Assembly (NCBI GenBank): GCA_024336345.1
Contig: JANFOG010000006.1
Location: 1,240,001 to 1,304,000 of the forward strand
From: Mariannaea sp. PMI_226
Lineage: Eukaryota > Ascomycota > Sordariomycetes > Hypocreales > Nectriaceae
Reading direction: 5' to 3'
Length of the DNA stretch: 64,000 bases
Shown here: one piece after another, positions 55,255-64,000 of the stretch
Position numbering within the stretch: the first letter of the stretch is position 1
Layout of the letters: every line of letters begins with the position of its first letter
Notes under the pieces: generated by a model
What the model was told of the DNA's origin: nothing
Seen by the model: only the letters and a program-made list of their open reading frames with translations
Databases searched by the model: none
Translations under genes and position numbers: made by a program

Positions 55255-55881
55255 ATGCCTGCGTCACGATCCCTTGTCGCCGGCTTCTCGAAGCTCCCGG
55301 CCGCCGCATGCCGATGGGCACAACCTGCCCGGACACAGAGCAAAATCAGCGTCTTGTCAACGCGGACACGATCTTCGATTTCTCCCCGAACTGCCCGCCT
55401 CGCTCCTCTTAGCCAGCGTGCCTTCTCCACCTCGGCGCAACGACGGCACGGGCACATCGAGCCTCCGAAACCCGGCGAGGAGTATGTTTCGGCTTTCCTT
55501 TAACCTCGGGGTTTTTTTTCTAACCATTGCTGTAGACTCTACATCACTTTTATCGAGAAGGATGGAGAAGAGCACAAGTTCGCCGTCAGCGCCGGCGATA
55601 ACCTGTTGGACATCGCCCAGGCCAACGACCTTGAGATGGAAGGTGCTTGCGGTGGATCTTGCGCATGCTCGACTTGCCATGTGATTGTCCTCGAAGACGA
55701 GTACTTTGATAAGATGCCCGAGCCTGATGATGATGAGAACGACATGCTAGACCTTGCCTTTGGTCTCACTGAGACGAGTCGACTGGGTTGCCAAGTGAAG
55801 ATGACCAAGGAGCTGGACGGCGTGCGGGTCAAGCTGCCCTCCATGACTAGGAACCTACAGGCGAGTGATTTCCAACAATGA
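55255..55881 (+). CDS. YAH1: Mitochondrial [2Fe-2S] ferredoxin (adrenodoxin/Yah1 type)
   Basis: Electron donor for Fe-S cluster assembly and for heme A and ubiquinone synthesis in the matrix. Exons 55255-55481 and 55536-55881 (54-bp intron, GTATGT..GTAG) give 190 residues. The first 60 residues are rich in Arg/Ser/Ala (RTRSSISPRTARLAPLSQRAFSTSAQRR), a clear presequence. The ferredoxin domain begins LYITFIEKDGEEHKFAVSAGDNLLDIAQANDLEMEGACGG; its cluster ligands lie in the C-x5-C-x2-C pattern CGGSCACSTC and in the later LGCQVKM. The adrenodoxin-type acidic stretch (EPDDDENDMLDLAFGLTETSRLG) is present. The Yah1 domain alone is seen; there is no fused Cox15 domain. Confidence 0.95.
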
Positions 55882-56142
55882 AAAAAAGAGAGGACAAGGT
55901 AGAAAACGCATTAAGAAGGCCTGGGGAAGATTAACGAACGCGGATGGTTATTATGACTCCGGACACTTGTACTTGTAAATTATACGGGAAAGACATGGAC
56001 CGGCGATGGTGGGATCGGTGCATCATAAGGGTATCTTTGCTGTGACATTTTAGTTGTCAGGCCGGAAATCAACCAAGGCCTGATGATTCCCACACTCCTC
56101 TTTACTTTAAAACCATTATCCATGAACATAAACAACTGTTTT

Positions 56143-57060
56143 TTATGCTTCCTCAAGTGCGCCCTTCTTCAATCCACCGCCTCCGGAGGCAATCAGTTCT
56201 AAGAATCCCTTCTTACTCATCTCATTAATTTTTTCCTCCCGTTTATTCATACCAATCACACCTTCCTTCCTGTTGCCCTTGTCTGCCTCCACTGCTTTGA
56301 CTTGTGCTGCTCGAACGGCGTTGAAGAGTTTTACCACACCTCTCTGCGCGACCTTGCGCAGCCGTCTCTCAGTCTCCATGATTTCGCCCGTAGTCGTCTC
56401 AAGTTCTCCAGTGACTTCGTTTGTTGTTGCGATGAGGACGTCCTTGACTCGACCTTTCTCCAATGCCCGCCTCTTCTGGTCCCGAATTTGCTTCCTGGCC
56501 TTGGCCTCGAGAGCGGTGTCTACCGCAGCCTTGGACGCTTCATGGGCGGCAGCGCTTCTGGCCAACACCGGGTCTGATCGTTTGGATGTTGAGAGTTTTG
56601 TGGAAAGAATTTTGGAAAGGGAGTTGGCGAACGCATTGGGGTCGTTTCGCTTGGACCTCTTCTTGGATACACGTGCACCGCCTTCGTCGTCTTCGTCTTC
56701 ATCTTCTTCGTCGCCATCTGATTCTTCGTCCTCATCCTCGTCTTCTTCTGACTCGGCCTCGGGCTCGGCTTTAGCTTCGTCCTCAACCTGCGCTTTAAGT
56801 TGGGCCTTGGCCGGCTTCACTCGCTTTTTCGGCGCGGGGGCCTCGTCGTCCGAGCTGGAAACGTCTTGATCAGAGTCGCCAACGTCATCTACTTTGGCAT
56901 TGTGAATGTCATCGTCGGAATCGAGCAGATTGACAGGATCGAAGCCCTGGGGTTCGTCGTCTTCAGAATCGCTGTGGTAGTTCTGTCTCCGCTTCTGCTT
57001 CTTCGAGGGTCGCTGCATCCGACCTTCCATGGACCGTTTCTTGTTTTTGGGTCCAGCCAT
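56143..57060 (-). CDS. RRP15: Ribosomal RNA-processing protein 15
   Basis: Nucleolar factor for 60S assembly and 27S pre-rRNA processing. Single exon, 305 residues from MAGPKNKKRSMEGRMQRPSKK; an upstream ATG in the same frame (57216) was not preferred because this one is basic and nucleolar-like. The N-terminal half has acidic Asp/Glu/Ser runs. The conserved Rrp15p domain follows: DPNAFANSLSKILSTKLSTSKRSDPVLAR, then RRLRKVAQRGVVKLFNAVRAAQ, then EEKINEMSKKGFLELI at the C-terminus. An AACCCTAACCC element lies 218 bp upstream of the ATG. It converges with YAH1. Confidence 0.93.
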   Translation of the reverse strand: MAGPKNKKRSMEGRMQRPSKKQKRRQNYHSDSEDDEPQGFDPVNLLDSDDDIHNAKVDDVGDSDQDVSSSDDEAPAPKKRVKPAKAQLKAQVEDEAKAEPEAESEEDEDEDEESDGDEEDEDEDDEGGARVSKKRSKRNDPNAFANSLSKILSTKLSTSKRSDPVLARSAAAHEASKAAVDTALEAKARKQIRDQKRRALEKGRVKDVLIATTNEVTGELETTTGEIMETERRLRKVAQRGVVKLFNAVRAAQVKAVEADKGNRKEGVIGMNKREEKINEMSKKGFLELIASGGGGLKKGALEEA

Positions 57061-57508
57061 GATGGGTGGTTTTGGAATTGATTTTGCTGGGTGGTGCTCG
57101 ACAGAAATGTTGTCGCAAAGCGTTGGCGGACGGGGGTCTGATAAGATGGAAAACTTTCCAGAATTTTGCCAGTAAATTTTTGAGAGTGGAGGTGGCCCGC
57201 TCGGGCGGTGAGCCAACTATCTTGTAAGCTACCTAGGTACGTAGTAGGCCGTGGCGTTTCACTAGGAACAAAACAATAACCCTAACCCTTGAAATCGGGT
57301 TGGACTGAGTGCTCATGATCAACCAGGGTAAAAAGGATTCTAACATGCATTTTACGTGATAGTCTTCTTCTAATTACACCAATATGCGAGGGAACTTGAA
57401 GTATTAAAACTAATGTCGGAACTTGTTGAGCATGGCATCTCAAGTGACTTCCCTGAGATCGCCGCCCTCAGGAAACTCCTAAAAATCTGCAAATGAATAA
57501 ATCCTTCC
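57061..57508. promoter_or_regulatory. RRP15 promoter and 3' flank of the PhoD-like gene
   Basis: It contains TACCTAGGTA at 57230-57239 and AACCCTAACCC at 57278-57288. Confidence 0.5.
57278..57288 (+). promoter_or_regulatory. Telomere-like AACCCTAACCC box upstream of RRP15
   Basis: Reads AACCCTAACCC on the plus strand, that is GGGTTAGGGTT in the sense of RRP15. Boxes of this type mark ribosome-biogenesis promoters in several fungi (Tbf1-type binding). Position seen, role inferred. Confidence 0.45.
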
Positions 57509-59531
57509 TTATATATACTGAGTGAGCCTATCCCAAATTGTAGGAACCTTCAGGCCTTCGGCTACGAGAGGTGCCTCAACAACTGTGCTCCACGTCTCGT
57601 TGCCATCAATGAAGAGGCGGTAGTGGAGGGTACTTTTACCGTCCACTTTCTCCATGGTAAATGAACCAAATTTTGATGTGCCTCCCGGAATGTAACTAGA
57701 TATTTATAGTCAGAATAGGCGTAAGAAATGGTACCAAGGCAAACTCACTTCATCATCACGTCTTCATCGTCAGTTTGCACATAAGAGGGAAAAGGGGAAG
57801 CGAATTGGTTGAGCGGACTAGTGGAGAATTCGTGCGCAGCCGCAGACTCAGGCCATCGTGAGCCTGGAGGTGGTGGAAACTTGGTCGCCGCAAACTCGTG
57901 TCGATCTCCTGAAAGAATGACGATGCCAGTGCCTCGAGCGCCGGCATCCCACATATGCTCAAGAATCTTTCGTCTTTCAACAAGGAAGCCACCCCAAGTG
58001 TCTTGAACATTGATTGGCCAGTTTTTGGTAAATGGAACCGAAGAGGCGATAACCTTCCACTGAACTCCTTGAGGCTCTGGCCGAGCTAGCCAAGCTAGGA
58101 AATCAGCCAGCTGCTTGGGTCCCAGCATGGTCTTGTCGGTCGCGTTGAAAGGAAGTTTGTTACTGGATCGGTAGCTGCGGGTATCCATCATGAAGAAACT
58201 GGCAGGGCCCTGAACAAACTCATACCATGTCGCATTCTCGCGCATCGTCCTAGTGCCAACTGCTAGAGCCTTGGGTGGATTGATATTCGCTTGGTAAAGA
58301 TGCCATGGGTCAACAGCGGCACTGTAAACGCCGGTGCTGTTGGCAGACCAGTCATTGGCAATCTCGTGGTCATCAAGGACATGAATCCAACTCAGGTTTT
58401 GAGCTACAGGTGCCCAATCTGGAGATGCGTAGACTTGGCGATATTGCATGCGGTATTCTTCAACAGTTTTCCCGAAACGCTCCGGAACATCAACATAGAT
58501 AAAGTCACCGAGGAAGAGCATGAACTGGGCACCCAGCTCAGGGAGCTTATTGGCCAAGTGTCGCAGACCAGGAATTGCGAGAGGATGATCAAGGGGATTA
58601 TAAGGAAACCGAGGGAGTATGCACGAAGTGGAAAGGAAGGTGAACTTTCCGTCGTGATATTCGGGCATCAAGCCAGGCCTGGGAGGGGCGAGAAATTCTC
58701 CGGTATGGTTGTTGGAGGTCCTCCATTCGTAGCGACGCTGTTGTGAGTGGTGCAATGGTACCGTCAAGGCAGCTGTGAAATCGGTGGTATTGTCGGTCCG
58801 CTGAACGTTACCAGCTTGCTGCCACAGTGTGTTGTCGAATGGTGGTTTTGCGTCCTTGATGTGAACCTCGATTGTAACAGGCATCTTGGCCTGGTCTGGC
58901 TCTCGGATCAGGAATCTGGCCTCTGTGGGAGACACATATCCAAGTCGAACAAATGACAAATCATCTGCCGGGTAAAAGAATCTTGCGCGGAAGAGGGCAT
59001 CAGCAACGAAGCCAGCAAGGACAATGTTGATAAGAAGCGTTAGGAAAGATGCAATCGGCCGGGCAGCATCTGGAGCTCCCCAAAATAGGATGCTCCAGGG
59101 ATTGCAAGGTTTCTCGCGAATAGTAATCTTCTCCTTGACATCGATTTCGTCAGCGATAACCTCAGCGGGGCCGTCCTCTCCTAGAAGAGGGGTCTCCGGA
59201 GTGATAGCTGTCTCCTTGATGGTAATGTCTACTTGATCATTGACGACCTCCAGCTCAGGAGTATGGCGATAGCTAGCGACATAAGAAGGAACATAAATCG
59301 CGAAGAGGGCCAAGGCGATGGAAGGGAAATGAGCCTGCGACCGGGGTTAGGATCGCATAGGCAGCGATGGAGAGACAAGAAAACTTACGGGGAACTGTGC
59401 GATCGAGTTAACATGTTAACTGAATATAATTAAGCTGCAATTTCAGAGACACTAACAAGTCGGAAGAATACAATGGCACATATCCTCAAGGCAACCGAAG
59501 TCACCTTTGCGGTGGTTCTTTGAATTGTCAT
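57509..59531 (-). CDS. PhoD-like metallophosphatase, membrane-anchored
   Basis: Exons 59531-59457, 59394-59389, 59334-57749 and 57695-57509 give 617 residues. The second exon is 6 nt (TTCCCC, Phe-Pro), flanked by a clean acceptor GCACAG and a perfect donor GTAAGT. The N-terminus has hydrophobic segments (ICAIVFFRL, SIALALFAIYV; later SFLTLLINIVLAGFVADALF), so the protein is probably membrane-bound with a lumenal or extracellular catalytic part. PhoD motifs are present: FMLFLGDFIYVDVP, SWIHVLDDHEIANDW, FFMMDTRSYRS, and VILSGDRHEFAATKF. The last exon adds 62 residues, and without its splice the chain would stop after MMK. It resembles fungal alkaline phosphatase D-like proteins; the substrate is unknown. 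Confidence 0.9.
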
Positions 59532-60224
59532 GGCGATGAACGCTGGCCTCCAAGGGGGGGAGGGACAGGATAGGGAATAGAGGAGGAATAAGCTGCGCAA
59601 GCAACGGGATTGCGACAGGAGAAAAGGATGAATTACAGTGCTGAACTAGTAGATGGGATGATCAAGGAGTGTAAAGAAGTAAATTTGAGAATTAGGACCT
59701 CATGAGAGCCTCATGACGTGGCTTCATGAGAAAGGGATGTGTGAAAAGGAAATAAAGTCGAGATTGAGACAATCAAAAACGAGGGGAACAAGCTCTCATT
59801 TCCTATTATGTGCTGAGCTGAGAGGACTGTCCCTGGTGAGACGCACTGTAATTCAGCCTGGTATGTACTGTGTGAGGTCACCCTGGTCGTTGAGCGTGTG
59901 TAAGGCACCTAGGTACCAACCAAAACGGCACGTCTCTGACGCGTGCGAAGTCTGTGGCGCAACCTCTCTAATAAAGCTGTCGTATCAAGGCCACAGAGGG
60001 GCAGAGGTGGGCGTGGCTGAGGCTACTTACCCCTTGGCCCCAAAATCCTAACCTGTGTCAAGGGAGGAGCTTCCCTCCCGCCGGGTCCAGTAAAATTCCG
60101 CGCCGAAGCTCAATCGTGGCCCGTTCGCACCCCCCTAACACATGCATGCCCACTTTGGCATTTGGCGACAGCTTGTCCTGAACCAGCTGTACCTCCTGCT
60201 GCACGCGACAACGACACAATCACC
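59532..60224. promoter_or_regulatory. Divergent promoter region, PhoD-like / p24 genes
   Basis: 693 bp between divergent starts. It contains the ACCTAGGTACC element at 59907-59917. No gene seen. Confidence 0.5.
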
Positions 60225-61024
60225 ATGAGACTCACGACGTTGTTCGCCGGGCTTGTTGCCTGCTTGGTGACTGATGTTACCGCTACCGCCCTCACCTATA
60301 AGCTCAGCGCCCACGAGAAGGCCTGCTTCTACACTTCGACGAAGAAGGAGGGCGAGAAGATCGCCTTTTACTTTGCTGTGAGCTCACCTTAGAATCGAGA
60401 TACACTTGGCCCTTAGCTTACGAGCGAGATTTAGGTTCAATCGGGTGGCTCTTTTGATGTGGATTATATTGTCGAGGGGCCCAATGGCAAGGTCATCATG
60501 GATGGCCAGAAGGAGCGTCAGGGTGATTTCGTCTTCTCTGCCAACACTGTCGGAGAATACTCGTTTTGCTTTGACAACGAGATGAGCACCTTTGCCGAGA
60601 AGTTTGTCGACTTTGAGATTTCTGTAAGTGTGAAGAGGATGTATTCCGTCTCAAGAACTCGACTAATTCGAAAACAAGGTCGAGAATGAACAGCGTGCCC
60701 AGCTGCCCTCGAAGCAAGGCAGCACCCCCGAGCAAACATCCGCCCTCGAAGAGTCCATCTTTAAGATCTCTAGCCAGCTCTCTACAATCTCTCGAAACCA
60801 GAAGTACTTCCGAACCCGTGAAAACCGCAACTTTGCAACTGTCAACAGCACGGAGGGCCGAATTGTGAACTTCAGCTTGGTGCAAATCGCCCTCATTGTT
60901 TGTATGGGTGCTTTGCAAGTGTTTGTAGTCAGATTCTTCTTTCAGGTAAGCATTATCTTGTGCGAAATACGGAGCAAAGTCCAGCTAACTTTTGGTGAAG
61001 GGAGCGCGCAAGGGCTACGTGTAA
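60225..61024 (+). CDS. p24-family (emp24/gp25L) ER-Golgi cargo receptor
   Basis: Type I membrane protein of COPII/COPI vesicles. Exons 60225-60377, 60435-60623, 60679-60945 and 61001-61024 give 210 residues; the last exon is only 24 nt. It has a signal peptide (LTTLFAGLVACLVTDVTATA) and a GOLD domain with the conserved Cys pair (KACFYTSTKKEGEKIAFYFAVQSGG ... YSFCFDNEMST). A coiled-coil stalk follows (ALEESIFKISSQLSTISRNQKYFRTRENRNF), then one membrane helix (LVQIALIVCMGALQVFVV). The short cytosolic tail RFFFQGARKGYV carries the Phe-Phe COPII signal. The exact subclass (Emp24/Erp type) cannot be fixed by eye. Confidence 0.92.
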
Positions 61025-61607
61025 AAGAATTGAGATATTCTATGCTGGATCTGGATTTACGAGGCGCAGGTTCAAAAAGGTGGTAACGCTAGGATCATTA
61101 TGTACCTATAATCAATTGAAAAAAGGCCTTGAAATGCCTTTGGGCCTTCCACGTATTCGCCTCCCGTGTATCTGGGGATGCAAATTGCTGTCAGGGAGTC
61201 CTGGGATGATGGCGTCAATGTGTTTTTATATAGATGAAGTTTGTTTGGCCTGCATTGGCTCTCCCTCGGTGGACGCATTTTGTGAATAAGTTGAATGCTG
61301 ATTATATGACCTAAGAAAGTAAGTTGGTGATTCTACTGCTGGTGTCTTCTCCTCCTTGAACAGTTTGGTTGTGTAAAAGGGGAGAAATGCTTTTTCATCA
61401 TTATGATAGCCCCCCCGTCGTTCGTATTGCACCTATTTTAGTGACAACACCTGGAAGTCGTTCCAAGGCATCGATACGTACCTTCGGCGCGTGCACCAAC
61501 GCACCTGTCTTGCGCTAAGCCACATTTGGACCATCGCCTCTTGAAATTCTAACTTGCGGCCGCGAGTCTCCAAGATTTAATCAATTCCATCACTTCACAG
61601 CAATACA
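61025..61607. other. Intergenic, promoter of SNW gene
   Basis: 583 bp. 3' flank of the p24 gene and promoter of the splicing-factor gene. No repeat or RNA gene is evident. Confidence 0.5.
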
Positions 61608-63445
61608 ATGACGTCGATAGCCGGGTCGCTTCAGGCTGCGCTTCCCAAGCCGAAGTATACGGGTGAGGATGAGGAGCCTCCTGCGCGGGCGCAGCAGCGC
61701 GGCCCGCGTATCGTTGGTCCTGGACAACTAGACGAGACGCAACTCGTTCTCAAGCGCTCCGGCCCTCCCCCCTACGGCCAGCGATCAGGCTGGCGACCTC
61801 GATCACAGGAGGATTTCGGTGATGGAGGCGCTTTCCCTGAGATCCCTGTTGCCCAGTATCCTCTAGATCTGGGCAAGAAGGGTGCGACGACAAGCAACGC
61901 GCTGGCGATCCAGGTGGATTCCGAAGGCAAGGTCAAATACGACGCAATCGCGAGGCAAGGACACGGCGAGGGTCGAATCATCCACACATCATTTAAAGAC
62001 CTGATTCCTCTGCGACAACGAGCCGACGCGGGCGAGATCGATCTGTCACGACCGGACAAGGCAACAGTCGAAGCCACCGCGGAGAAAACCAAGAATGCCT
62101 TGGCAGCTCTGATCAGCGGAGCAGTCGCCGCACAGAAACCCAAAAATGTCAACGTTGGACAGAGAAAAGACCCTACATTCGTGCGATATACCCCGTCCAA
62201 TCACATGGGCGACAACTCCAAGAAGCAGGACCGCATTATGAAGATTGTTGAGCGACAGCGTGACCCCATGGAACCCCCTAAGTTCAAACATAAGAAGATC
62301 CCTCGTGGTCCCCCCTCACCTCCACCACCAGTCATGCACTCGCCCCCTCGAAAGGTTACGGCAGAAGACCAGGAGATGTGGAGGATTCCTCCTCCTATCT
62401 CAAACTGGAAAAACCCCAAGGGATTTACTGTACCACTGGATAAGAGATTGGCCGCCGATGGTAGAGGATTACAAGATATAGCCATTAGTGATAAGCACGC
62501 TCAATTTGCGGAGGCTGTCAAGATGGCTGAGAGACATGCTCGTGAAGAGGTTCAGCAACGAGCTATGATGCAGCAGAGGTTGGCGGAGAAGGAAAAGCAA
62601 CAGAAGGAAGAGAACCTTCGTGCACTAGCTCAGAAGGCCAGAGAAGATCGTGCAGGTGCCCGTCGTGGACGACGAGACTCTCGCAGCTCTTTCGATTCGA
62701 GAGACTCTAGAGATTCTAGATCACGATCACGGTCTCGAAGCTATAGTGACTCTGGATCCGACGCTTCAGATAGTGATGACTCTGAAACCAGGGCACGCAT
62801 CAAAGCTCGAAAGGACAAGCAAAAGGAGGAGGAACGAAAACTACGACAACATCGCATGGGCGCCGAGCGCCGAGCTCAGGTCATGGCTCGAGAGCAAAAC
62901 CGAGATATATCAGAGCGTGTTGCGCTTGGCATTGCAAAGCCTACGCAGTCCAAAGAAACCATGTATGACTCCAGACTCTTTAATCAGTCGAGTGGATTCG
63001 ACAGTGGCTTCAATGAGGACAACCACTATGACAAACCACTCTTCGCGGCTCAGGATGCAATCAGCAGCATCTATAGACCCCGTGCAAACATGGACGACGA
63101 CGACGACGTGGAGGCTGGTGACCGGGAAATGGCCAAGATTCAGAAAAGCGGTCGCTTCGGTGATGCACTCGGGAAGGGCACGTTCAAGGGTGCCGCTGAT
63201 GCCGAGGTCAGTTTATCCAACTTACAAAACCGAGATTTTTTAGGAAGATTTGCTAACAGAGAAGTTTGTAGGCCCGTGAAGGACCTGTTCAGTTCGAGAA
63301 GGACTCTACAGATCCATTTAATGTGGACAAGTTCTTGTCAGAGGTAGAGCAAAACTCTTCTTCCAAGAGAGGATATGGTCTGCAGGAAGACACCAACCGG
63401 CAATCGAAGCGGCCACGGGTTGAGGATGATGACGATGAGGATTAA
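61608..63445 (+). CDS. PRP45: SNW-domain pre-mRNA splicing factor (Prp45/SKIP)
   Basis: Component of the Prp19/NTC-associated spliceosome core needed for the catalytic steps. Exons 61608-63206 and 63272-63445 (65-bp intron) give 590 residues. The N-terminal region has PPYGQRSGWRPRSQEDFGDGGAFPEIPVAQYP, typical of SKIP. The SNW domain contains IPPPISNWKNPKGFTVPLDKRLAADGR (SNWKN at about 265-269) and QDIAISDKHAQFAEAVKMAERHAREEV. A short RS/SD-rich stretch near 365-400 is followed by YDSRLFNQSSGFDSGF and the C-terminal box GPVQFEKDSTDPFNVDKFLSEVE. The second exon was placed because only this join gives that conserved end (AE|AREGPVQFEKD). Confidence 0.95.
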
Positions 63446-64000
63446 AGAGGAGTTGGTTGGTGTGAGGCATGTTTGGGTACACCAATACCCTGGGTTTTAA
63501 GGCGTCGATGGTCAAGTTCTTGCATGTAACAAAAATATTCATGGTCAACAGTAGTTTTCTTGAGCATTGTGGTAGAATGGCAGGTCAAGTATGTCGGCCA
63601 ATCCTATCGGCATTCTATATTTTGACCCCGTCATAGTTAAGGACATGGAGACTCTAATGCAGGATGTCTCATGCTATTTCAAGTATCTGTGTGTTTTCCC
63701 TACGTGAGCTCTCGAGTGTTTTGATATGATCAATGGTACACAACTTCAATTAATCACCCTATTTAAACAGGGATACTCTGTTTAGAAGATGAGCGCTCTA
63801 GCCGAGATACCTTGGAGGTGCTGCCGGTGCAACCATAGTTGAGTACATAAGAACCTGGTCCCTTTCTTTTTGACAGTTATTTTCCCCTTAAGATGGCGAT
63901 GTAGATACGGCTTGATGGAGTTGAAGTATGATGTATTTTTTAAGAGTAAAGAAAGTAAAGAAATTTAAGGAAGATGTGAAAAAACATGGCAACGGAAGAT
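63446..64000. other. Intergenic to window end
   Basis: 555 bp after the SNW gene. No gene is recognised. Confidence 0.5.

Noticed and set aside
1..64000. CRISPR arrays, rRNA genes, insertion sequences or intact transposons
   Set aside because: None seen. No regularly spaced repeats, no terminal inverted repeats with a transposase, no rRNA signature.

Overview
The window is nuclear DNA of a filamentous ascomycete, most likely a Sordariomycete and perhaps Hypocreales. Supporting signs are 50-190 bp GT-AG introns with CTAAC/CTGAC-type branch sites, CT-rich leaders, compact genes on both strands, and fungal families such as an AA9 polysaccharide monooxygenase, Ugo1 and a NACHT/ankyrin repertoire. 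The taxon is inferred from protein style and was not tested by search. I place 24 protein genes, one spliceosomal RNA gene and one gene relic. I resolved exons by hand from splice sites and reading phase; positions are exact for the splice sites I could read, and untranslated ends are not defined.

Layout. 1-2.3 kb: 3' part of an ankyrin-repeat gene with a decayed extra repeat after its stop. 2.3-4.2 kb: APC/C subunit Cdc16/Cut9. 4.8-10.6 kb: HIS3, ARG7 (with a perfect Gcn4/Cpc1 site), a U4 snRNA gene, and eIF2B-delta (GCD2). This places two amino-acid biosynthesis genes next to a translation factor subunit of the same general-control circuit. 11.1-11.5 kb: a small complex I-like subunit. 12.2-17.6 kb: a 1768-residue GHKL-ATPase (DUF3684 type) that ends in a Wss1-like zinc-protease motif. 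18.9-20.1 kb: a BTB protein. 20.3-22.5 kb: an MMTAG2-like protein and Mediator MED6, divergent. 22.8-30.0 kb: DEAH helicase Ecm16/Dhr1, proteasome chaperone PAC3 and calcineurin A.

30-36.5 kb is gene-poor. It holds a NACHT P-loop relic near 32.1 kb and a nine-exon trimethyllysine dioxygenase gene (carnitine synthesis). 36.5-40.6 kb: a cysteine-rich single-pass membrane protein and a membrane-anchored USP-type deubiquitinase. 40.6-45.4 kb has no recognisable gene. 45.4-50.1 kb: a TPT/DUF250 transporter and a COMPASS Shg1-type protein with a huge Arg-Asp/Arg-Glu/RS tail. 50.9-51.7 kb: an AA9 LPMO. 53.3-55.9 kb: Ugo1 and mitochondrial ferredoxin Yah1, divergent from one 398-bp promoter. 56.1-57.1 kb: Rrp15. 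57.5-59.5 kb: a PhoD-like membrane phosphatase. 60.2-61.0 kb: a p24 cargo receptor. 61.6-63.4 kb: the SNW/Prp45 splicing factor.

The genes are mainly housekeeping, with no operon-like logic. The less ordinary features are the U4 gene with its upstream AACCCTAA box, three microexons (6, 6 and 18 nt), an intron that stays open in frame, the ATPase plus metalloprotease-motif protein, and two traces of the fungal NLR/ankyrin repertoire.
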